From JAEMQF01 sp963791595 (GTDB taxonomy: Bacteria; Pseudomonadota; Gammaproteobacteria; Burkholderiales; Burkholderiaceae_C), in contig CAWBTF010000033.1 in NCBI GenBank assembly GCA_963791595.1, positions 124,001 through 188,000 on the forward strand: a stretch of DNA of 64,000 nt. The letters are read 5' to 3'. Position numbers and translations under genes: made by a program. The notes under the pieces were generated by a model. That model saw nothing but the letters and a program-made list of their open reading frames with translations, made no database searches and was not told the origin of the DNA. Positions 34,290-43,042 of this stretch are shown piece after piece (the stretch's first letter is position 1; every line of letters begins with the position of its first letter).

Positions 34290-35636
34290 ATGAAACACCT
34301 GATCCTGGGCGCCGGGCCGGCAGGCGTGATCGCCGCCGAGACGATCCGCAAACATGCGCCCTACGACGACATCCTGATCGTCGGCGACGAGCCCGAGCCG
34401 CCGTATTCGCGCATGGCGATTCCGTACCTGCTGATGGGCAACGTGGGCGAATCGGGAACGTATCTGCGGCGCGATTCGGCGCACTTTGCGAACCAGCGCA
34501 TCGCGCTTCGGCAGGCGCGCTGTGTGTCGGTGGACAGCGCGCGGCGCAGCGTGAGCCTGAGCGACGGCGCCATCGTGCCGTTCGACACGCTGCTCATCGC
34601 CACCGGCTCGTCGCCGATGAGCCCGCCGATCCCCGGCATCGACTCGCCCGACGTTCACCCCTGCTGGACGCTCGCCGACGCGCGCGCGATCATCGGCAAG
34701 GCACGCAAAGGCCAGCGCGTGGTGCAGATGGGCGCCGGCTTCATCGGCTGCATCATCATGGAGGCGCTCGCGTCGCGCGGCGTCGAACTCACGGTCGTCG
34801 AGATGGGCGACCGCATGGTGCCGCGCATGATGGGCCCGACGGCGGGAGGCATGATCAAGGCGTGGTGCGAGAAGAAGGGCGTCGCGGTGCACACCGGCGC
34901 GCGCGTCGAAAGCATCGCGGCGGTGGGGGCGGCGCCCAAGCGCGGCCTGTTCGGGAAATTCGTCGACAGCATCACTGGCGCACACACCGATCCCGACGAC
35001 GGCAGCAGCGGCTGGCAAGTCAAGCTCTCCAACGGCAAGACGCTCAGCGCGGACCTGATCATCAGCGCGACCGGCGTCAAGCCCAACATCGGCTTCCTCG
35101 AAGGCTCGGGCGTGAAATGCCTGCTCGGCGTGCTGACCGACGAGCACCTGCAGACCTCGGTGCCCGGCATCTACGCCGCGGGCGATTGCGCCGAAGCCTT
35201 CGACAAGGTGAGCGGCAAGACGATCGTCAGCGCGATCCAGCCCAACGCCGCCGACCAGGCCTACGTGGCGGCGATGAACATGGCCGGCCAGCGCGCGGTG
35301 CTGAAAGGCGTGACGCAGATCAACGTGCTCGATACGCTGGGGCTGGTCTCCACCAGTTTCGGCGACTGGCAAGGCGTTCCCGGCGGCGAACACGCCGAAC
35401 TCACCGACACGGCGGCCGGCCGGCACCTGAGCCTGCAGTTCAAGGGCGACGTGCTGGTGGGCTGCAACTCGGTGGGCTGGAGCGACCATGTCGGCGTGAT
35501 GCGCGGCCTGGTCGAGGGGCAACTCCACCTGGGCGCGTGGAAAGACACGCTGATGAAAGACCCGACGCAACTGATGCCCGCCTACCTGGCATGCGCGCAG
35601 GCGCAGGACAAGCGAGGCTGGTTGAAGGCGGCTTGA
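34290..35636 (+). CDS. aorC: FAD/NAD-dependent oxidoreductase subunit of aldehyde oxidoreductase (AorC type)
   Basis: A 448-residue pyridine nucleotide-disulfide oxidoreductase-fold protein. FAD motif LILGAGPAGVIAAE (residues 4-17), NAD-binding GAGFIGCIIMEALA, and the second FAD motif GIYAAGDCAEA are present; no redox-active disulfide is seen. In Aromatoleum the equivalent subunit binds FAD and lets the enzyme use NAD. A charged insertion of about 25 residues (KRGLFGKFVDS, then TDPDDG) interrupts the NAD domain near residue 215. ATG 34290 after GAGGAGACCC. Confidence 0.9.
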   Translation: MKHLILGAGPAGVIAAETIRKHAPYDDILIVGDEPEPPYSRMAIPYLLMGNVGESGTYLRRDSAHFANQRIALRQARCVSVDSARRSVSLSDGAIVPFDTLLIATGSSPMSPPIPGIDSPDVHPCWTLADARAIIGKARKGQRVVQMGAGFIGCIIMEALASRGVELTVVEMGDRMVPRMMGPTAGGMIKAWCEKKGVAVHTGARVESIAAVGAAPKRGLFGKFVDSITGAHTDPDDGSSGWQVKLSNGKTLSADLIISATGVKPNIGFLEGSGVKCLLGVLTDEHLQTSVPGIYAAGDCAEAFDKVSGKTIVSAIQPNAADQAYVAAMNMAGQRAVLKGVTQINVLDTLGLVSTSFGDWQGVPGGEHAELTDTAAGRHLSLQFKGDVLVGCNSVGWSDHVGVMRGLVEGQLHLGAWKDTLMKDPTQLMPAYLACAQAQDKRGWLKAA

Positions 35637-35666
35637 TGGCGCGCGCCGGAGTGCGATGATTCGCGA

Positions 35667-35921
35667 ATGAAAATCACGCTCAAGCTGTACGCCGGCCTCA
35701 CCGAATACCTGCCGCCGCAAGACCGCACCAGCAACCGCGTCGAACTCGACCTGCCCGAGGCCACGCCGATCGAGCGCGTGATCGAGCCCTTCGGCTTGCC
35801 GCAGAAGATGGTGCACCTGGTGCTCGTCAACGGCGTCTACGTCGCACCCGAGCAGCGTATGACGCATGTGCTGAAAGACGGCGACGTGCTCGCGATCTGG
35901 CCGCCGATCGCCGGCGGGTAG
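35667..35921 (+). CDS. MoaD/ThiS-family sulfur carrier protein
   Basis: An 84-residue ubiquitin-like protein beginning MKITLKLYAGLTEYLPP and ending in the adenylation-competent diglycine (WPPIAGG). MoaD-like proteins donate sulfur for the pterin dithiolene; dedicated copies are found with tungsten AOR genes. It lies 30 bases after aorC in the same operon, so it likely serves cofactor assembly for AorB. The activating E1-like enzyme is not in the window. Confidence 0.9.
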   Translation: MKITLKLYAGLTEYLPPQDRTSNRVELDLPEATPIERVIEPFGLPQKMVHLVLVNGVYVAPEQRMTHVLKDGDVLAIWPPIAGG

Positions 35922-35940
35922 TGAACGACAGGCCACACCC

Positions 35941-36240
35941 GTGCAAGGCTGGTACGCCGCTCGATTCGAGCGCGAAATGGGGTGCACGGAGGCCGAGTTG
36001 AAGCGCTGGTTGCCGGGCGCGGTGGGCGGCCGAGTGGTGCTGTTTTCGGGCGATGGCGCCGAGATCGCCGTGGATGCGGGAACCCTTTGCCTGCAATGGC
36101 GTGTGCTCGAGCCGCGCCGCATCGCGCTGCTGCGCATGCCGCGCCTGGCGGTGTGTTTCCGGTTCGACGGCGTCGACGACGCGACGCGCCAGCAGGTGAT
36201 GCGCCACTTCGATCTGTACACCCAGCGCGGCGGCGGTTGA
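35941..36240 (+). CDS. Hypothetical protein at the end of the aor operon
   Basis: A 99-residue soluble protein with no family I recognise. It starts at GTG 35941, 19 bases after the moaD-like stop. It has an N-terminal charged helix (RFEREMGCTEAELKRWLPG), then alternating beta strands, and a C-terminal helix (DDATRQQVMRHFDLYTQRG). The size, the Cys17 and the position next to a MoaD-like gene suggest a link with tungsten-cofactor handling, but nothing in the sequence proves it. The codon usage matches its neighbours, so it looks real. Confidence 0.7.
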   Translation: MQGWYAARFEREMGCTEAELKRWLPGAVGGRVVLFSGDGAEIAVDAGTLCLQWRVLEPRRIALLRMPRLAVCFRFDGVDDATRQQVMRHFDLYTQRGGG

Positions 36241-36312
36241 AGCGCTTGGCCGGCGGGGGCTTGCGGGCCTGGGGCACAATGCCGCGCTCCAAAGTGGACC
36301 CGAGACCCGCGT

Positions 36313-37506
36313 TTGATTGAATCGAGACAGCCGCTGGCCAGCACCGCAGCAATCGTGGCGTTGCTGTGCCTGGTTGTCGCGATTGGCGCCGAGGCGTTGC
36401 GCCATGCGTCGCGGCCTGCGCGGCCGCACGCCTTGCTGGCCCTGAGCGCAGCCCCGGCAGTCCCGGCGAGCGCAGCCGCGCCAGCCGCGGCCCCGCCGCC
36501 GAAACTCGAATTGCTGTCTCAATCGACGATCCCGATGCCCGAGGGCGTGCCTTCCGCACACGCGAGCACGCTCGTCGCGCTCGGCGGCGGCGAGTTGCTC
36601 GCGATCTGGTGGGCGGGTTCGCGCGAGAGCGCTGCCGATGTGGCGATCTACGCGTCGAATTGGAAAGACGAGCGCTGGAGCCCTGCGCAACGCATCGTCG
36701 AGCGCCACGAGCTCGCGGCGCAACTCGGCTTCGGCGTGCGCCGTCTGGGCAACCCGGTCGCCTGGGTCGCGCGCGACGGGCGCCTGCACCTGTACGCGGT
36801 GGCCACCGGACCGGGCGGCTGGGCGGCGGCGCGCATCGCGCACCTCATATCCAACGACCGCGGCCAGACGTTCCAGGCGCAGGGTGTGTTGCCGCTGTCG
36901 CCGCTGTTCAACATCAGCGTGCTGGTGCGCAGCCCGCCGGTGGCATTGGACGATGGCGGCTGGCTGTTGCCGGCGTACTTCGAACTGGGCCACAAGATGC
37001 CGATGCTGATCGCGATGGATGCCCAAGGTGTGCCGCAGTGGAGCCGGCGCATCGGCGAGTCGACGACGTCGCTGCAACCCGCGCTGCTGCCGGTCTCGCC
37101 GACTCAGCTGCGCGCCGTGATGCGTGACCACGGCCCCGCGCGGCGTATCCGGCAGGCGCTGAGCAGCGACGCCGGGCGCGATTGGAGCGACGCGACCGCG
37201 CTGGATGCCGTCAACGAAGACACCGCGATCGGCGCGCTGCGCCTCTCACAAGGCGGCTATGTGATGGCGCACAACGACCGGCTGGCCGACTCGGGCACAG
37301 CTCGGCAGTGGCTGCGGCTGTCGACGTCTGCCGACGCGACGACCTGGCACGCTGCCCTCGACGTGGAGCGCGGTGCGCCTGGCGACGAGTATTCGTACCC
37401 GAGCCTGCTGCAAATCGGCGACCACCTGCACCTGAGCTACACGTTGCAGCGCAAAGCCATCGCGCACCGTGTTTACCGTATTGGCGCTGCGCCGCGGGCG
37501 CAATAA
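36313..37506 (+). CDS. Sialidase-like exported protein (BNR-type beta-propeller)
   Basis: A 397-residue protein with one N-terminal membrane anchor or uncleaved signal (AAIVALLCLVVAIGAEAL), then a linker rich in Ala and Pro to about residue 65. A six-bladed propeller follows, with repeats of the form SNDRGQTF and SSDAGRDWSDA (Asp-box-like) and a VRSPPVALDDGGWLLPAYFE segment typical of bacterial exo-alpha-sialidase-like proteins. The catalytic Tyr/Glu/Arg set is not securely visible, so glycosidase activity is uncertain. Start TTG 36313 is tentative. It forms a tight three-gene unit with the two membrane proteins downstream. Confidence 0.75.
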   Translation: MIESRQPLASTAAIVALLCLVVAIGAEALRHASRPARPHALLALSAAPAVPASAAAPAAAPPPKLELLSQSTIPMPEGVPSAHASTLVALGGGELLAIWWAGSRESAADVAIYASNWKDERWSPAQRIVERHELAAQLGFGVRRLGNPVAWVARDGRLHLYAVATGPGGWAAARIAHLISNDRGQTFQAQGVLPLSPLFNISVLVRSPPVALDDGGWLLPAYFELGHKMPMLIAMDAQGVPQWSRRIGESTTSLQPALLPVSPTQLRAVMRDHGPARRIRQALSSDAGRDWSDATALDAVNEDTAIGALRLSQGGYVMAHNDRLADSGTARQWLRLSTSADATTWHAALDVERGAPGDEYSYPSLLQIGDHLHLSYTLQRKAIAHRVYRIGAAPRAQ

Positions 37507-37522
37507 GGATTCGCACACCTCC

Positions 37523-38284
37523 ATGGACCTGCCCGAGCTCGGCCTGCAATGGGTGTATGCACGCATCGCGTGGGGCGTGGTGTGCGCTTCGTTGGTGTGG
37601 ATATGCCTGCCGGCGTCGGCCACAGCGCGCGCCAGGGCGATCGCGGCGTGCGTCGCGATGCTCTCGATGTGGCTTCCCGGCACGGCGTCGCCGGCGCACT
37701 GGCTCGGGCTGGTGTTCCAGTACCCGAGCGTGACGCTCGCGGTGTGCTGCGCAGTGGTGGCGTTGAACCGGGCAGCGAGCCAGGGCGCGAGCCCCAATGC
37801 GGCGCCGGATTCTCCCTCCCTCTCCCTTTGGGAGAGGGCTGGGGTGAGGGCTGGCGGGAGAGGGGGCGAATTACGCCGCCTTGAAGAACTCTCGACGCCT
37901 GAGCCGGTCGCCGCGCTCGAACCGGTGTTTGGATTCGCGCTGGCGCTGTGCGGCGCGCTGCTTTACCTCGACGCCACCGGCTGGCTGCACCTCGACCTCT
38001 ACGCGCGAGGTGCCGACCCGATCGTCGCTCCCGTGACCGCTCTGCTGCTCGGTGCAGGTGCGGCGGCGTGGATCGCGCGGGCGCAGCGGGGCCGCACTGC
38101 CGCCAGCGCCGGTCTGTGGCAAAGCACCGCGCCGGCCTGGGCCGTTCTCGCCGGCGTTACCGTGTTCAGCGTCGCGCGCCTGCCCACCGGGAACTTGTTC
38201 GACAGCCTGCTCGACCCACTGCTCTGGCTCTGGGCCTTGGCGACGACCCTGCGCATTGCGGCCCATGGCTTGTGGCGCCACTGA
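37523..38284 (+). CDS. Polytopic membrane protein of unknown function with an intragenic repeat
   Basis: A 253-residue protein with about seven hydrophobic segments. I do not recognise the family. Residues 99-118 (SLSLWERAGVRA and the glycine-rich tail) are encoded by a dispersed palindromic element at 37817-37850 that normally sits between genes; here it is read in frame, in a loop between two membrane segments, without breaking the gene. It starts 16 bases after the sialidase-like gene and ends 4 bases before the sulfatase gene, so it is probably part of the same envelope or glycan process. Confidence 0.7.
   Translation: MDLPELGLQWVYARIAWGVVCASLVWICLPASATARARAIAACVAMLSMWLPGTASPAHWLGLVFQYPSVTLAVCCAVVALNRAASQGASPNAAPDSPSLSLWERAGVRAGGRGGELRRLEELSTPEPVAALEPVFGFALALCGALLYLDATGWLHLDLYARGADPIVAPVTALLLGAGAAAWIARAQRGRTAASAGLWQSTAPAWAVLAGVTVFSVARLPTGNLFDSLLDPLLWLWALATTLRIAAHGLWRH
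37817..37850. repeat. Dispersed CCCTCTCCC hairpin element inside a coding region
   Basis: CCCTCTCCC (37818-37826), TTT, GGGAGAGGG (37830-37838) make a perfect 9-bp stem followed by GCTGGGGTGAGGG. Elements with this sequence are scattered between genes in many proteobacteria. This copy is inside the membrane-protein gene and in frame with it. Confidence 0.8.
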
Positions 38285-38288
38285 GTCC

Positions 38289-40349
38289 ATGAACGACCAC
38301 CCGTTGCGCGCGATGACGCTTCGATTGAGCCCGCAGCTGCGGCTGGCGTTGACGCTGGCGGTGCTGCTGGTCGCCGCCGGGACGCTCGCGCGCATCGCCT
38401 TCGCGGCCTGGTTCGGCGCCACGCAGCTGAGCGTGCCAGAAGCGCTTGCGGCACTGTGGCTGGGCTTGCGCTTCGATGGGCGTGTCGCGCTCGTCAGCGT
38501 CGCCGCGGCGTGGTTGCTCGCGAGTCTGCCGTGGCTCGGAAAGCGCTTGCGCCCGCCGGCAGCGCGCGGTTTCTGGTGGGCTTACTGGATGCTGGCCGGC
38601 CTCACCTGGGCAATCGCACTCGTGTTCGACGCCGGCCACTACGCCTACCTGGCGCAGCGGCTTTCCGCCGTGCTGTTCACGCTGGCGCGCGACGCGCGCG
38701 AGGCCGGCGGCATGGTGTGGCAAAGCTACCCGGTCGTGTGGATCGCGGCAGGCCTGGCGCTCGGCCTGTACGGCTGGCACCGCGCGTTCGCTTGGGCCTG
38801 GCGTGTCGCCCAAGGTCTGCCGACAACGCCCCGATCGAAGCTGGCACTCCTGGCCGAAGCCGCTGTGTTGCTGCTTGCCGCGGGCGTGGTGCACGGCAAG
38901 GTCTCGCAATACCCGCTGCGCTGGAGCGACGCTGCCGAGCTGCCGTCGAGCTTCGCCCAGGCGCTCGCACTGAACCCGCTGCACAACCTGGTCGACACCT
39001 GGTCGTTCCGCGATTCCGGGATTGACGAGGTACGGCTTCGCCCCGCGGCGAACCGGATTCGCGCCTTTGTCGGCTTAGCCCCGCTGGCGGCGAACGAACC
39101 AATTTCGCTGCTGCGCAAGGCGCCGGCCAAGACGCTGGCGCCGGGGGTCAAACCGCCGAACGTCGTACTCGTGCTGCTCGAGTCGTTCGCCGGCCACAAG
39201 GTCGGCGCGCTCGGCAGCCCGCTCGGTGCGACGCCGAGCTTCGACGCGCTGGCGCAAGACGGGCTGCTGTTCACGCGCATGATGAGCGCCCACGCCCACA
39301 CCGCGCGCGGCGTGTTCGCGACGATCACTGCGCTGCCCGACGTGTCGCGCCAATCCACGGCGTCGCGCAACCCGGCGGCGGCGGACCAGTTCACGATCGC
39401 CGGCGAATTCACGCAGCACAAGAAGTTCTACTTCATCGGCGGCAGCACGTCGTGGGCCAACGTGCGAGGGTTGCTCGCGCTGAACATTCCCGGCATCGAG
39501 ATCGTCGAGCAGAACCGCTTGAAGTCGCCTGCCGTCGACGTGTGGGGCGTCTCCGACAAGAACCTGTTGATCGAAGCCAATCAGTGGCTCGGCGCGCAGA
39601 CCGAGCCGTTTTTCGCGGTCATCCAGACCAGCGGCAACCACCGGCCGTACACGATCCCGGACGAAGACCGCGCTGCGTTCAACCCCCCGATCCCCGCGCC
39701 CGAGTTGCTAGAAAAGAACGGCTTCATCTCCGCCGACGAATACCGCGCCTTCGCTTACCTCGACTGGTGCATCGGCCAGTTCATGCAGCGCGCGCGACGA
39801 GAGAAGTACTTCGACAACACGGTCTTCGCCTTCATCGGCGACCACGGCATCAGCGGCGCCACGGGCCCGCATTGGCCGCCGGCCTGGCGCGAACTCGCGA
39901 TCACGCAGGGCCACACGCCGCTGCTGGTCTACTCCCCCGGGCGTGTCGCGCCGAGACGGGTCGAGAGCTGGGCGCAACAGGTCGACGTGCTGCCCACGCT
40001 CGCCTCGATCGCCGGCATCGAACACCGCAACACGACGCTCGGGCGCGACCTGCTCGATCCGCGCTTCGATGCGACGCGAATCGCGTTCACGTTCCAGTTC
40101 ACCGGCCTGGGCGAACTCGGGCTGCTGGTGGGCGAGCACATGCTGGTGGACGGGTTGGTGGACACCTCACCCATGGCGCTCTACGACATCCAGTCCGCGC
40201 AGCCGCGGCGCAACCTGCTGGCCGGCCAGGGCGTGGCCACGCCGCAGGTGGCGGGCATCGTCAATCAATGGGCCGGCTTCGCGCGCGACTTCGATCTGAT
40301 GGCGCGCTACCTGCAAACGCACAACAAGAAGGCTGCCGCGGCTCCTTGA
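38289..40349 (+). CDS. LTA synthase-like membrane sulfatase/phosphoglycerol transferase
   Basis: A 686-residue protein with about five N-terminal transmembrane helices (to residue 210) and a periplasmic sulfatase-fold domain. Metal and nucleophile motifs fit the LtaS/OpgB class: NVVLVLLESFAGHKVGALG, a candidate nucleophile Thr338 in SAHAHTARGVFA, and FIGDHGISG with the metal Asp-His pair. In Gram-negatives such enzymes transfer phosphoglycerol or phosphoethanolamine to periplasmic glucans or lipids. Starts 4 bases after the preceding membrane gene. The acceptor is unknown; the sialidase-like gene in the unit hints at a surface glycan. Confidence 0.87.
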   Translation: MNDHPLRAMTLRLSPQLRLALTLAVLLVAAGTLARIAFAAWFGATQLSVPEALAALWLGLRFDGRVALVSVAAAWLLASLPWLGKRLRPPAARGFWWAYWMLAGLTWAIALVFDAGHYAYLAQRLSAVLFTLARDAREAGGMVWQSYPVVWIAAGLALGLYGWHRAFAWAWRVAQGLPTTPRSKLALLAEAAVLLLAAGVVHGKVSQYPLRWSDAAELPSSFAQALALNPLHNLVDTWSFRDSGIDEVRLRPAANRIRAFVGLAPLAANEPISLLRKAPAKTLAPGVKPPNVVLVLLESFAGHKVGALGSPLGATPSFDALAQDGLLFTRMMSAHAHTARGVFATITALPDVSRQSTASRNPAAADQFTIAGEFTQHKKFYFIGGSTSWANVRGLLALNIPGIEIVEQNRLKSPAVDVWGVSDKNLLIEANQWLGAQTEPFFAVIQTSGNHRPYTIPDEDRAAFNPPIPAPELLEKNGFISADEYRAFAYLDWCIGQFMQRARREKYFDNTVFAFIGDHGISGATGPHWPPAWRELAITQGHTPLLVYSPGRVAPRRVESWAQQVDVLPTLASIAGIEHRNTTLGRDLLDPRFDATRIAFTFQFTGLGELGLLVGEHMLVDGLVDTSPMALYDIQSAQPRRNLLAGQGVATPQVAGIVNQWAGFARDFDLMARYLQTHNKKAAAAP

Positions 40350-40361
40350 GCGACGCGCGAC

Positions 40362-42899
40362 TCAGATATTGCTCGTCGCCCGCACCTCGTCGATCGTCGT
40401 CAGGCCGGCGAGCACTTTTTCGATGCCGTCGTGGCGCAGACTTCGCATGCCCTCAACGTACGCGAGCTTTTGCATCGCCTCGGCGCGCGTGCCGGTCTGG
40501 ATCAAGTGGCGCATTTCGGGCGACACGACCAGCAGTTCGTGCACGCCCAAGCGACCTTTGAAACCGGTGTGGTCGCACGCCAGGCAACCGGGGCTGCGGT
40601 GCACGAGCAGGCGCCCGTCTTTCGCGTGGCGCTGCGTCCAGCCGGCAAGCACGGCCTCGCGCGTCTGCGCCGCCTCTCCGCGGCCGAACGCGTGCAGGTA
40701 GTCGGCGAGCAGTTCCTCGGTTTGCACTTCGGTGGCGGGCTCGCTCACCAGGCACTTCGTGCAGCTGCGCCGAACCAGGCGCTGGGCGAGCACGGCGAGC
40801 AGCGAATCGGCAAAGTTGAACGGGTCCATGCCCATGTCGAGCAGGCGCGTCACCGTCTCCGCGGCGCTGTTCGTGTGCAGCGTCGACAGCACCAGGTGGC
40901 CGGTGAGCGACGCTTCGATCGCGACCTGAGCCGTCTCTTCATCGCGGATTTCGCCGACCATGATCACGTCCGGATCGGCGCGCAGGAACGCGCGCAGCGC
41001 TTTCGCGAAGGTCCACTCGATCTTCGGGTTGACCTGCACCTGGCGCAGGCCCGGCTGGGTGATTTCGATCGGGTCTTCGGCGGTCCAGATCTTGCGCTCG
41101 GGCACGTTGATGTGGCTCAGTGCCGAGTGCAGCGTCGTCGTCTTGCCCGAGCCGGTGGGGCCGACGCACAGCACCAGGCCGTAGGGCCGCTCGATCGCGT
41201 TGCGGAACTTCTCGAGGTTGTAGCTTGAGAGGCCGAGGTTGCCCAGCGGAATCGGCCGCGCCGAGGTGAGCAGGCGCATCACCACGTCTTCCAGGCCGTT
41301 GTTGGTGGGGATCGTCGCGACGCGCAATTCCAGGCGGTGCTGCGCCGAGAACTTGGAGAACGCGATCTTGCCGTCCTGGGGTTTGCGGCGCTCGCTGATG
41401 TCGAGATCGCACATGATCTTCAGGCGCGCGACCAGTGCGCTGCGGTAGTTCGGCGGCAACTCGAGGTAGGTGCGCAGCAGCCCGTCCTTGCGAAAGCGGA
41501 TGCGGATCTTCTCGCGCCCGGGGTAGCTTTCGATGTGGATGTCGGAGACGCGTTCGTTGTGCGCTTCGACGATCATGTTGTTGATCAGGCGCACCAGCGA
41601 GTTGTCGGACTGCTCGATCGGCGCCTCGCTGTCGGCGGTGGTCCAGTCGATGCCTTCCTTTTCGAGGGATTCGACCAGCTTGCCCGTGTCGTCGAGCACC
41701 AGCTCGTCCGGCACTGACGGGTCTTCCCACTTGAAGACCTTGCCGGTGTCGGACCCCAGTTTCTCGTAGGCCGACACCAGCGTCTCCGACAGCGCCTGGC
41801 GCTGGGCCAGCACCGGAATCACCTTCAACTGCGTGATGAATTCGACTTCCTCGAGCGCCTCGCGGCGCCGCCCCGGCTCGTCAACCGCGACGATCAGCCG
41901 CGTGTCGCGCATCAACAGCGGCAGCACCCGAAGGCGCGATGCGACCGAGTAGCTGATCGTGCGCAGGGCCGCCGCCTCGAGCGCGAATTCAGTCACGTCG
42001 ACGATCGGGTAGCCCATCTTGCGTGCCAACGCGACCTGCAAATCCTCGGTCGACACCACGCCCATGCGCACCAGCAGTTCGCCCAGCGGCACGCTGCGGT
42101 CGGCACTCTGCTGCTCGAGCGCGGCCTCGATATCGGCCTGGCTCACCATGCCCAGCGACAGCAACGCTTCGCCGATGCGCACCAGCGGCATGCGCGCCTG
42201 CTGCTCGACCGCTTCGAGCAATTGCTCGGCGCTGACGAGCTGCCGGCTCACCAGGATCTCGCCCAGGCGCCGGCTGCGCAATTCCTGCTGCGTGTTCAAG
42301 CCGTGATCGATCTGCAGCGGCGTCGCGGCGTGCTGCTCGACCAGCACCTCGCCGATGCGCGCGCCGGTCGTGAAGTGCGTGAACGCGGCGCGCGGCACGA
42401 ACAGGCGCTGCACGCTGCCCTTGGCGTCGATCGGCGGGAACAGGAACAGGCCAAAGTCGCGTTCGACGACACCGATGCTCTGGCCCGTGAGTTCGCCACC
42501 CGCTGTCAGCGTGATGCGGTACGGCACGGGGTTGCGCTGCCCCAGCATGTCGGCGTGAGGCTCGGCGTACGGCAGCGCCAGCGGTTTGACCGGGGCGGTC
42601 AGCACGATCGAGCGAAAGTGTTCGAAGCGCAGCGGGAACGTGGTTCGCGCCGGCGGCATTTGCAGGTAGGCCAGGCCTTGATCGGGCACGAAGAAGGTCA
42701 GGCGCCCGGAGTTGCGCTTGTCGTTGATCCCGACGACTTCGCACGCCAGCGGGTCGATCTGTTCGGTCGGTTCGGGGTAGGTGGCGAAGGGCGGCGTCGG
42801 CCAGCGAAAACCGGTCTCCTTTGACTTTTCCACCGCATCCACCAGCAACGCCGGCATCGTCGCCATTTCCCACACGGTGTCTGTCGAGTCTTCTGCCAT
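40362..42899 (-). CDS. GspE/PilB-type ATPase with four tandem MshEN-like motifs
   Basis: An 845-residue type II secretion/type IV pilus-family ATPase. Residues 40-175 form an unassigned N-terminal domain of beta character. Then four motifs of the c-di-GMP-binding MshEN pattern recur exactly every 30 residues, at 181 (RIGEVL...), 211 (RLGEIL...), 241 (RIGEAL...) and 271 (PLGELL...). The catalytic core has Walker A GPTGSGKTTT (about 580), the Asp and His boxes, VGEIRDEETAQ, and a tetracysteine zinc motif (CTKC...CLAC). No secretin, pseudopilin or pilus gene is near, so its machine is elsewhere. ATG 42899; a Shine-Dalgarno AAGG lies upstream. Confidence 0.92.
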   Translation of the reverse strand: MAEDSTDTVWEMATMPALLVDAVEKSKETGFRWPTPPFATYPEPTEQIDPLACEVVGINDKRNSGRLTFFVPDQGLAYLQMPPARTTFPLRFEHFRSIVLTAPVKPLALPYAEPHADMLGQRNPVPYRITLTAGGELTGQSIGVVERDFGLFLFPPIDAKGSVQRLFVPRAAFTHFTTGARIGEVLVEQHAATPLQIDHGLNTQQELRSRRLGEILVSRQLVSAEQLLEAVEQQARMPLVRIGEALLSLGMVSQADIEAALEQQSADRSVPLGELLVRMGVVSTEDLQVALARKMGYPIVDVTEFALEAAALRTISYSVASRLRVLPLLMRDTRLIVAVDEPGRRREALEEVEFITQLKVIPVLAQRQALSETLVSAYEKLGSDTGKVFKWEDPSVPDELVLDDTGKLVESLEKEGIDWTTADSEAPIEQSDNSLVRLINNMIVEAHNERVSDIHIESYPGREKIRIRFRKDGLLRTYLELPPNYRSALVARLKIMCDLDISERRKPQDGKIAFSKFSAQHRLELRVATIPTNNGLEDVVMRLLTSARPIPLGNLGLSSYNLEKFRNAIERPYGLVLCVGPTGSGKTTTLHSALSHINVPERKIWTAEDPIEITQPGLRQVQVNPKIEWTFAKALRAFLRADPDVIMVGEIRDEETAQVAIEASLTGHLVLSTLHTNSAAETVTRLLDMGMDPFNFADSLLAVLAQRLVRRSCTKCLVSEPATEVQTEELLADYLHAFGRGEAAQTREAVLAGWTQRHAKDGRLLVHRSPGCLACDHTGFKGRLGVHELLVVSPEMRHLIQTGTRAEAMQKLAYVEGMRSLRHDGIEKVLAGLTTIDEVRATSNI

Positions 42900-43042
42900 T
42901 CTTGACCTTGCTCGCGGGTTGCCGTCAGCCGCGACAGCAAATGCGGCTTGTCGCGGCGGCGATGCTAGCCCATTGCCGGCGCGGGGGAGGCCGGATCTCG
43001 ACCCGAAACCTGACCCAATTCTCGGCAAAGGGTTTGGCGCAT

